Shown here in pieces: positions 42,545-51,300 of a DNA stretch of 64,000 nucleotides. Every line of letters starts with the position of its first letter. Positions within the stretch are counted from its first letter, which is position 1. Location: NCBI RefSeq assembly GCF_022213955.1, contig NZ_JAKNTW010000008.1, forward strand, positions 404,953 through 468,952, given 5' to 3'. The position numbers and the translations under genes are program-made. Below the pieces are notes generated by a model. The model worked only from the letters and a program-made list of their open reading frames with translations. It made no database searches and was not told where the DNA came from. The stretch is from Dolomitihabitans soli. GTDB taxonomy: Bacteria; Actinomycetota; Actinomycetes; Streptosporangiales; Streptosporangiaceae.

Positions 42545-42752
42545 GCAGACCAGATGGTGGGCGGCACGCTGCGAGTTCAAGCTCAGCATCACCAAGGCCC
42601 TCAATGATCAGCTCGCCGTCGCCCTCCAAGGTCTGAGCCCGGCACCAATGACCCCCTGGCCAGCATCCGGGCGCTCTCAGCGACAGCCGGCGGCTATCAG
42701 CTCCCTCTCTGTCAGACCGCTGTGACATATGGGACGCATGAGTAGCCCTGTG
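42545..42752 (+). pseudogene. Possible Eco29kI-type restriction endonuclease remnant
   Basis: No start or intact frame exists, but from about 42565 one frame encodes CEFKLSITKALNDQLAVALQ then GLSPAPMT, and after a frame change NDPLASIRALSATAGGYQL. From memory this resembles the N-terminus of Eco29kI-family GIY-YIG restriction enzymes, where a FEFSITTALND-like start leads to a GVYQL segment. It is divergent from the methyltransferase gene and breaks off where the IS110 transposase gene region begins. The similarity is from memory and the fragment is short, so the call is tentative. If right, the IS110 insertion removed the rest of the restriction gene. Confidence 0.4.
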
Positions 42753-44009
42753 TCAAGCCGCCGCCTGTTGATCTTGTCTGAGCAGGGTCTGGAGGGCTCC
42801 GTGCTTGGCGGGATCGTAGGCATGGCCGTCCTGCCAGCAGCGCCAGATCACATACAGCCAGGCCCGTGCGAGGATGCGGGTGGCGTGCGGGTGGTCCTTG
42901 CCGCGGGCGATGGCGTCGGCATACAGCTTGGCCGCCCAGGGGTTGGCCCGGCGGGAGTCGGCGGCGAAGTCGCAGACAGCGTCGCGCAGCTGTTTGTTGA
43001 CCGCCCAGCGGAAGCCGACGCTCTTGTGCTTGCCGGACTGGCGGGTCGAGGGTGCCACCCCGGCCAGGCAGGCCAGGGAGGACGGGTCGGGAAAGCGGTC
43101 GCGGCAGTCGCCGATCTCTGCCAGCAGCCGGGCGGCTCGGACGGTGCCCGAGCGGGGCAGCGAGGTGAAGACGTGCGCGTCGGCATGCAACGCGAGTTGC
43201 TCGCCGATCTGCGCCTCCAGCGTCTTGATCTGCTCGACCAGTGTGGTCAGGACGGCGAGCATCGCCCGGGTGGCGTGCGCCCGCGCCGTACCGTCGTCGC
43301 CGCCGGCGCCGCGTGGTGCGCTCTTGAGGCGGACCAGCAGTGCGGCGGCGCTCTGGCGGCCGCAGTAGCCCACGCTCTTGAGCCAGGCGGCCAGGCGCCG
43401 CTCGCTCAGCCGGTCGGCCCGGTCTTGGCAGTCGAAGCGGGACAGGAAGGCCAGGCTGATCTGGCTGTCCAAGTCGGCGAACAGACCGACCGCGGCGGGG
43501 AAGGCACCGGCCAGGTGCGCGCGCAGCTGGTTGCACAACGCGACACGGTGGGCCACCAGGTCCCGGCGGGCCCGTACGGTGGCGCGCAGGGTGGCGGTGA
43601 CCGGGCTGTCGGGGATCAGCGGGCGCAGCCGGGCGCGGTCGGTGCGCAAGGTGTCGGCCAGTACGAACGCGTCAAACCGGTCGTCCTTGTTACCGGCCGA
43701 GCCGTAGCGCGAGCGCAGGTTCTTGACCTGGTTCGGGCTGATCACCACGACGGTCAGCCCGCCGGCCAGCAAGGACTCGACGACCGGGCCGTCGCCGCGC
43801 TCGATGGCGACCTCACCGGCTCCGGCCTTCTTCAGACGGCGGACCAGATCGTTCAGGCCTGGACCGGTGTGCTCGATGGTGAACCGGGTGACCACCTTCC
43901 CGGCCGTGTCGACCACGCATGCGACGTGATCGGCGCTGGCCCAGTCGAGTCCGGCGGTGACGCCGCCCGGTGCGGTTGCGGGCAGGGACGTGTGGGGGGC
44001 ATCCTGCAT
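42753..44009 (-). CDS. IS110-family transposase
   Basis: The 418-residue product is an IS110-type recombinase with an intact DEDD RuvC-like N-terminal domain: GLDWASADHVACVVD (Asp), GEVAIERGDGPVVESLL (Glu), and SAGNKDDRFDAFVLADTLRT (both Asp). The C-terminal transposase_20 domain contains LPRSGTVRAARLLAEIGDC and the serine-containing CLAGVAPSTRQSGKHKSVGF. The ATG at 44009 has a GAGGAGG ribosome-binding site. IS110 elements lack inverted repeats, so ends cannot be set from sequence alone. The gene lies between the possible restriction-enzyme fragment and IS5/ISAs1 debris. Confidence 0.92.
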   Translation of the reverse strand: MQDAPHTSLPATAPGGVTAGLDWASADHVACVVDTAGKVVTRFTIEHTGPGLNDLVRRLKKAGAGEVAIERGDGPVVESLLAGGLTVVVISPNQVKNLRSRYGSAGNKDDRFDAFVLADTLRTDRARLRPLIPDSPVTATLRATVRARRDLVAHRVALCNQLRAHLAGAFPAAVGLFADLDSQISLAFLSRFDCQDRADRLSERRLAAWLKSVGYCGRQSAAALLVRLKSAPRGAGGDDGTARAHATRAMLAVLTTLVEQIKTLEAQIGEQLALHADAHVFTSLPRSGTVRAARLLAEIGDCRDRFPDPSSLACLAGVAPSTRQSGKHKSVGFRWAVNKQLRDAVCDFAADSRRANPWAAKLYADAIARGKDHPHATRILARAWLYVIWRCWQDGHAYDPAKHGALQTLLRQDQQAAA

Positions 44010-44160
44010 GACAGCCTCCTCGCTGCTAAGCCCAGTGGGGAGGCACCCTTTTGTCGGTCCCGGGACGCGGCAGCCAGTCAGCTCACTGTTCGGCGCTCGG
44101 TGGCGCTCAGCCCTGTCGACGGTCAGCACGCCCCGGGTAACCGCCGGATCTCGCAGAACT
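44010..44160 (-). ncRNA. Probable IS110 left-end region that would encode the bridge RNA
   Basis: IS110 elements carry a structured bridge RNA in the non-coding DNA upstream of the transposase gene (established for the family). Here about 150 bases upstream of the ATG at 44009 contain no gene and several short inverted repeats, for example GGGGCGTG/CACGCCCC-like segments near 44130. The RNA boundaries and target or donor loops cannot be determined by eye. Listed on positional grounds only. Confidence 0.25.
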
Positions 44161-44339
44161 CATGCTGGACCTCACTTGATCGAGCGAGCAGGGCGGTGAC
44201 CCGGCGGCACCTCGGGTGCATCAGCAGTCTCACGACTACCGACAAGAGGATGGTGCACCAGTGAGCCCTTTTGATGCGAAGCAGGGCGAGACGGGACGAT
44301 CGAGACAGTGACGATGACCCTCGCCGACCAGGCCGCCAT

Positions 44340-45022
44340 GACGGGGCAGGATGGTCGGGTGACCGATGGTGCGACCAACCTTGCCCAGGCCATGCGACAC
44401 CTCTCCCCCGAGACGCCACCCCAGCTGATCCCCCTCATCAAGGCGATCCCGCCGGTACGCGGCCAGCACAGGCGTCCCCGCAGCAGGCCGGACCGACTAT
44501 ACGCCGACCGCGGCTATGACCACGACAAGTACCGCCGCCTGGTCTGGCGCACCGGCATCAAACCCATCATCGCCCGCCGCGGCACCCCGCACGGCTCCGG
44601 CCTGGGCATCCACCGATGGGCCATCGAACGAACCTGTGCGCCGCGAGGCGCTCTGTTGATCTCCACACCACATGGGCCGCGCACCTGCTTCGAGGCATGC
44701 CTTGAACGCCCTGGCAGGCAGCCACTGGTCACACCCCTCGTGGTCTGCACCGCCTGCCACGACCAATCCACGGGCAACCTGCTCCACCGCTAACGCAGCA
44801 GTCACTGGAGAGCCGGATGATCGGGAAACCATCAAGTCCGGTTCGGCGGGAGGCCGAGCGGTAAAGGACCAACCCCGGCTGACACCTCGCCGCTCGGCCG
44901 ACCCATCCGCCCTGCTCCACTGGTTCTGCCGACTGCGCATCCGCTGGGAGATCCGCGACGACATCCACGAAGCCTTCATGACCCTCGGCGCCGCCATCAT
45001 CTGGCGACGCCTCACCCGCTGA
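44340..45022 (+). pseudogene. Mosaic of ISAs1 end and IS5-family transposase remnant
   Basis: The first part (TDGATNLAQAMRHLSPET, about 44355-44415) matches the C-terminus of the ISAs1 transposase at 61060-62322. It then joins IS5-family sequence: IPLIKAIPPVRGQHRRPRSR, PDRLYADRGYDHDKYRRLVW, IIARRGTPHGSGLGIHRWAI, ERT, and later HWFCRLRIRWEIRDDIHEAF. Between ERT and the last segment 272 bases interrupt the gene; they look like a miniature group II intron. The N-terminal half of the IS5 transposase is missing. The block borders the RHS toxin region on the left and is non-functional. Confidence 0.75.
44636..44907 (+). mobile_element. Miniature group II intron remnant, ORF-less
   Basis: The insertion begins with the group II 5' consensus GTGCG (44636-44640) and ends in AT, fitting the 3' AY rule. 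Joining the flanks restores the IS5 transposase frame: ERT then SALLHWF, where relatives read ERTFAWLHWF. Near the 3' end, 44810-44844 folds as domain V: GAGCCGGA pairs with TCCGGTTC, the AGC triad is present, an inner helix TGAT/ATCA leads to a GAAA tetraloop, with a two-base bulge on the 3' side. The following purine-rich segment could be domain VI. At 272 bp it is far shorter than typical introns and has no reverse transcriptase, so it is probably internally deleted. Confidence 0.65.
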
Positions 45023-45035
45023 CCTATTTGTTGGA

Positions 45036-45389
45036 CTAGCAAACTTCGAAACTAAGGGATTTTTCAGCTAAATGACGGAGAGCAGTGGCATACTCCATCA
45101 TGCCATCCACAATGTCGAGCTCATTACACCCGGAGCGTTTCACATTGGCCAGCCCATCAATTAGCGCCTGAGTGTCTACAATTGCTTCCCTTAGTACAGA
45201 AAAGTCTCCCTTTGACATATTACCATTTAAGGTTCGCATAACTTTTGCAGCGATATGCGGGCTAAGTGAAGCCAGCTCAATAATGTAGTCGTCCAAAATC
45301 TCCACTGTAGGTATTTGAGGAAAGGGAAGTAGCAAAAAGCTGTCGAATGCCTCACGTAGCTGTTCACGCGCACTTGCGCTAGTCGGCAT
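45036..45389 (-). CDS. Candidate immunity protein to the RHS toxin, 117 aa
   Basis: This small all-helical acidic protein (AREQLREAFDSFLLLPFPQI; LSPHIAAKVMRTLNGNMSKG; LDIVDGMMEYATALRHLAEK) starts at ATG 45389, overlapping the end of the RHS gene by 11 bases. I do not recognise a family. Its size, position immediately after the variable toxin tip and AT-richer composition match the immunity genes of polymorphic toxin systems (inference). It would bind and neutralise the ~100-residue C-terminal domain of the RHS protein. No other role is suggested by its sequence. Confidence 0.7.
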   Translation of the reverse strand: MPTSASAREQLREAFDSFLLLPFPQIPTVEILDDYIIELASLSPHIAAKVMRTLNGNMSKGDFSVLREAIVDTQALIDGLANVKRSGCNELDIVDGMMEYATALRHLAEKSLSFEVC

Positions 45390-48300
45390 AGGTTACAATC
45401 TTCCCATTTTGAGTATAGATGCCAAACCGCTTGCCGATCTTGATCTTCCAGCCCATCTTACCATTTCTTAGTTTTACTGGCTTCTTCTCATGGCCATAGG
45501 CGTCCCAGAGATCAACCGCCCTATTCGTGTACTCCACCAGGTTGCGCCCTTTGCCGTGCTCCCCCAAATGATATTGAATGGCGGCAGTTTTTCCACCCTC
45601 GTCAGCATTGAAGCTGACATTAGCCCACTTGCTAAACTCCTGACGCTCCGCCCCGGTGAATTTGATGCATCGCCAATCAAGACTCGCGTTATGAACCAGG
45701 ATGTCAGCGGCCCCGGCACCCACATAATAGGTGTGGAGTTGGGCCACAGTAAAGTTATGAACTTTCTGATGATATAACGTCCACTTTCTAGTGGCGGCAA
45801 CCTGAACCTGAGCACCCGAATCAGTTCGCAGCCAGGCTCCGGCGCTTAGTTGGGCGGCGGCAATCCAGGTGCGGGTGTCGACCCTCCAGAAGGGATGTTC
45901 ATCGGTTGCTATCACGACGCCGGTAGCGTCGCCATCGAGTCCATCCGTATCGACGGTGATCTGAACGAGGGTTTTCGTGCCGACGCCAGCGATGAGATCG
46001 ATAACGGGACGAGGTTTAGTCTCGCCTGTATCTGGATCGGTGGCGAGTACTTCGTCGCCGACCTCTACCTCCTCGATGGGTTTGCGCGTGCCGTCCGCCA
46101 TGAGGACCAAGGTGCCCGGGACAAAGCTATTACACTTCTTTAATAGGTCGCCTGCTTTCTTGAATGCTCCCTTGATACCTTCTATTCCCTGTTTAAGCCC
46201 GAACTTGACTCCTCTTCCCACGCCTCCGGATGCCAGCATTGCGCATGAGCCGATATTGCTGTCGTCGAGGCATGCTTTGGCGTCCTCAAGGAAGAATTTG
46301 ACAATCCCGTGTTGCTCTTCCCAAACATCGCCCTGGTAGCCAGGGCCGTCGAGAACAAGTCCAGCATTTTGAGCGAACATTGCACAGTTCCCCAGGTGGT
46401 AGTCCATGTCCACACCCGAGGGCGGAGCGCCCTGGCAATTAGCCTTATACAGCTCCAGAAACATCATGTTGTCCACGATGATCTGGGCTCGTCTTTTTCC
46501 TTCGGCTATTTCGGCCCGCCATTGCTTGCATTCGTCGGTTTTCGATCCCTTGCATCTGGCCTCAATGCATGGGGCGGTGAACCGGTCGCCGCCGCTGCAT
46601 CCAGGGTCGGGTTTGAGGCCTTCAGGGTCGGCCAGGCCGATCGGGTCGTCGCCGGCGTAGCTGTAGGGGTTGAGCCACTGCGGCTTGTCAGTGTTGAGCA
46701 GCGGGTCGGTGGAGATGAAGCGGGCGATGGACGGGTCGTAGTAGCGGGCGGACAGATAGGTCAGGCCGGTGGAGTCGTCCTCGGTCTTGCCGAGGAAACC
46801 GCGGTCGGTGAAGGGCAGGTCATCGGCGCCGCGGCGCTGGCCGTAAGGCAGGTAGCGTTCCCGGCGGATCTGGCCGGTTGAGTCCTCGATGGCCAGTTGC
46901 GCGGAGCCGTGCAGGCCGGAGGCCAGCCAGGTGACGCCGGTGTTGTTGCGCAGGGCCACGACCGTGCCGTCTGGGCCGGTGTAGTACCGGGTGGTATTGA
47001 CCAGGCCGCCGGAGGCGGTCACTTCCATGGAGCCGAGGTAGAGCGTGGCGGCGCCATCGGGGTTGCGGCGGATCAGCCGCTCACCGCCGGCGTCGTAGAC
47101 CATGGATGTGTCCTGGCCGTCGATCGTGGCCTTGTCGAGCTGGCCGAATGCGTTCCAGGTGAAGGTGCCTTGCTTGCCGTCCACGGTGCGTCCGCTGAGC
47201 TGGCCCGCGTTGTCGTAGGCGTAGGTGTCGCTGCGACCGGGCCGGTTGATGGCGGTGACCGTGTTGGGTCGCACCGCCGAAGGGCCGGCGGGGGGGTAGG
47301 CGTAGGTGGACGTGCCGCTGCCGTCGGTCAGCGTGGTGATGTTGCCGACCGCGTCATAGGCGAAGGTCTGGTTGTAGGGGTCGATGCCCTGAGTGTCGGG
47401 GCCGGCCGTGCAGGTCGAGCCGGTGGTGGTGAACGCGGTGGTGAGCCGGCTGAGTCCGTCGTAGCCGAAGCATTCCGACTGGCCCGGTGTGGTGCCCGGG
47501 ACGGCCGAGGCGGCATCCAGAATGCGGCTGATGCTGCCGGCTTTGTCGTAGGACAGGCGGTCGTCTTGAGCGATCTGTGGGGTGGTGGTGTCGGCTTTGG
47601 CGGTGGTGGTCAGCCGGTCCAGCCATCCGGTCTGCTCGTTCCAGGTGTAGGCGCGCTTGATCTGAGCGGTCGCACCGTAGGAGCGTTCGGCCAGCCGGGC
47701 GGTGGCGGTGTAGGCGGTGTCCTTGACGTAGGTGGCGCCGCTGCCGTAGTCGGAGGTCAGCCCCTGGGCCATCCCCAGGTCGGTGTAGGAGAGGGTGAGC
47801 TTTTCCGCGAGGAGATCGCCCTTGCCGGGCATGCCGTACTCGACCTGGTTGCCGGCTCGGTCGTAGCGTGCGGTGAAGTCATACTCACCGGCCAGCGGTC
47901 CCTCAGAGGAGGGGATCGTCAGCTTGGTGGCGGTCGGCCGGTAGGCGGAGTCGTAGGCGGTGATCGCGTCCACGTAGGCCTGGCCGCCGGTGTACCGGGT
48001 GGACGAGGTCAGCTGCCCCTTGGCGAGGGTGTCGTAGATCCACTCGGTCAGCTTGGTTCCGCTGCCGGCCTCTCCCGACCATTGGGCGGTGCGGCGCCCC
48101 AGATCATCGTAGGTGTGGGAGATTTTGGCGTTGTTGCCGTCGATGGACCACAGCAACCGGCCGGCGGCATCGTAGCCGGAGGAGGATGAGCCGGCGTCGG
48201 GGTCGGTTCCGGCGGTGCGACGGCCGAGCCAATCGTAGGTGAAGGTGCGAACGTTGCCGCTGGCGTCGGTGAGCTTGGTCAGGTTGCCGGAGTGGTCGTG

Positions 48301-51300
48301 GACGTAGGTGGTGTCGTGGTGGACGGTGGCGTCCTTCCACTCCTCGGTCTTGACCGTCCGGTCCTTGGTGTCGGTGACGGTGACGGTCTTGCCGCCGATC
48401 GGCGGGGTGACCTCGGTGCGCTCCAGGCCGGGATAGGCCATCGTGGTGCGGCGCAGTTCAGAGGCCAGGTGGAAGGCGATGATCGCGATGGGCCGTTGAA
48501 GGCCGTCGTAGACCGTTTTGTTCCACTGCGGCAGGTCCGTCAGGGCGGGATTCAGCAGGCCGCTTCCCGGTTCGTCCGGGTTGTGCACCGGGTTGGACTT
48601 GGCATGGGCCTGTCCGCGGGCGTCGTAGCCGGTCACGTTGACGATGCGGCCGCCTGTGGGTGAGAGCGTCTGCGTCTCGCGGGTTCTGCCCAGGCCGTCG
48701 TCATAGGAGTGCGCGGTGAGGTATTTCGCACTTGTGCCGCTGCCGGACAGCAGTCGCCTGATGGTGGTCTTGGCCGCTGCGGTCGGCTGCCCCAGATTGC
48801 CGGTAGAGGGGATGTGGTAGGCGAAGCTCGCCGTGGGTGTGCTGCCGCTTCGTGGTTCCGCGGGGCCCCACAGTGCCGAGGTACGGGTGAGCGCGTCGTA
48901 GTCAATCTCGGTGGTGTGGTTGTTCGGATCGGTCGTCGAGATGGGGAGACCGTGCAGGGCGGAGGGTTTGACGGTGGTGGTGTGGCCGAGCGGGTTGGTG
49001 GTGGTGATGCCGTTGTGTGGCCAGCCGGTGGTCGGGCTGTAGGCGGTGGTGGTGATCTTCTCTAGCGGGTCGGTCGCGGAGGTCGGCCGGCCATACCCGT
49101 CGAAGGCGGCTTTGGTCGTGTTGTAGTGGGAGGCTCGGTCGTAGACCCAGTTCTCGGTCGCGTTTCCGAGGGTGGGGGAGTTGGCGGATGGACTCGTCGC
49201 TCCGTCGTACAGGATGACCGACTTGCCCAGCAGGGCTCCAGTGGTGCAGTTGTCTCCGGCGCGACGTTCCACTCCCGCGGGGAGGTTGAGCATCCACTTG
49301 CTGGTGTTGCGGGCGTAGGTGGTGGTGATGCACGTGTTGTCGGCGGCGTTTCCGGTCTCGCCGTAGTCGTTGGAGGTGGCCGGCAGGCCGTAGGAGTCGT
49401 AGGTGATGCGTTGTTCGGTGTATCGCCACCCCGTCGTGACGGCCTCGCGAGCCACCTCACGACTCGTGCTGATCCTCAGCGGGTCGTAGATGCCGGGGCC
49501 GGTGCCGGTGGAGGTGCTGACGTACTCGTACCGATTGGAGGAGACCTCGGCGTAGCCGCCGGGTCCCGGGCCGGGTGGGGTGGTCGGGGGTGTGGTCGGC
49601 GTGGGGGTAGGTGTCGGGGTGGGGGTGGGAGTGCTGCCGCCTGAGCAGAGGCCGAGGTCTTTCCAGGTGGCGTCGGCGCCGGGTTCGGAGAGGGTGGACG
49701 CGGTGGCTTCCCAGTGGTGGTTCTTCCAGGTGACCCGCTGGCCCTTGGCATAGACGAAGAGGTTGAGCCATTCGGGGTGCGTGCAGGCCAGCATGCGGGC
49801 CGCCGGTCGGCCACCGCTGGGGGCGCTAGCCGCTCGTGTGATGGGTCTTCCGGCGGCGGGCTCGGGTTCGGCGGCGGGTGGAGCCTGAGACGCGGGTGCG
49901 GGGGCTGCGACGGTGGCGGGGTTGGTCACGGTGGTGGCGCGCCAGGTCTGTTCCTGCAGGGTACGGCCGGCCAGGACGCGGAGGTCGTTGTAGGCGTTGC
50001 CGTCGAAGTCGGTGACCTGGGTGTGTTTGGGAGTGCCGTCCGCGCGGGGGTCGTCGTACATACCGCGGTAGAAGGTGGCGCTGGTGACGCTGAAGTCCTC
50101 GGGTGCGGGGCCGCTGCCGGTGATGGTGCGGACCGTCTCATAGCCGCGGAAGTCGTCCCAGTCCTCGACCAGTACCTTGCAGTACTCGTTGGTGGGGCGT
50201 CCGCAGACGATCCCGTTCTGAGTCTCCGCCTGGAGGTAGGCGAACGGGCGGGCCCACGCCGGGGTGCCCACATACTCATACCGCGTCACCACGTCGGGGG
50301 ATCCGCCGACCAGGTCCTTGTCGACGACCTGGGTGGTCAGCCACTTCAGGTACACCGCGCGGGCGGTGCGGGCGATGCCGCCCTCGTCGTAGTACGTGCC
50401 CAGGGTGGCCAGGTAGCAGTCACGGGCGTTGGCGTCCCAGCCGGAGGTGGGATACCCGGAGGGGAAGGGGCAGGGTTTGGCCTGGCCGTAGGAGATGTCG
50501 GTACGGCCGCCCAGCCCGTTGTAGACGGCCGACATCCGCGGGAAACGCACCCGGGCCTTGCCCTGGGCGTCGTTGTAGTCGGCGCGGTTGTCCAGCAGGG
50601 TCGCCTCGAAGTCGACCGGCGGCAACGCGATGTCGGGGCCGGTGCCGGCCAGGCCGACCGGGCGGATGGTGTCCAGCCACAGCACCGGACCGGCCGGCGG
50701 CAGCGGGTCCAGGATCTGGGTGTACACCCACTTGTAGCCGAACTCCAGGCGGGTCACCTCATCCCAGCCGCCGGTGGTGTTGGCGGTGGAGGTGACGATG
50801 GTGTTCAGCCGTTTGGTGATGAAGAACGTCGGCCCCAGCCCCGAGCACGTCGCCACCTCGCCGGGCGTCCCGGAGGGGCAGTCCAGCTCATCAGGGGTGT
50901 CGTTGTCCCAGGGGACGCCGGAGCTGGGCGGGGTGCCGCGATCCACCGCGTTGTAGGTGACCTTCGCGATCGGGGTGGTGCCGGTGATCTGCTTGTTGTG
51001 GCCGTACTCGGCCTGCTGCAGGTAGCCGCCCCGGTCATAGGCCAGCCGGGCGTCCATCGGGTCCCACGGGAAGCCGGGCTCGCACAACGCCCCGTGGATC
51101 ATGCAGTACCAGTTCTCCTCCCGCTGGTAGCGGTAGTCGACCAGGTTGCCGTTGGTGTCGAGTTCCTGGTCCAGGTTCCACCGCCACGGCGCGAAGCAGA
51201 ATCCAGGCAGTTCGCTGCTGCTGTACTTCTCCCGGCACGGCTCCCCCGCGTCGTCGCCGATGAACGGGGTCTGCCACATCGCGTCCCGCCGGTACCCGAA

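Noticed and set aside
42729..44264. 511-codon plus-strand frame over IS110
   Set aside because: Antisense to the IS110 transposase; Gly/Val/Gln-rich translation typical of high-GC shadow frames.
49560..49650. Short tandem Pro/Thr-coding repeat as a separate repeat element
   Set aside because: It is the low-complexity linker of the RHS protein and is explained by coding.
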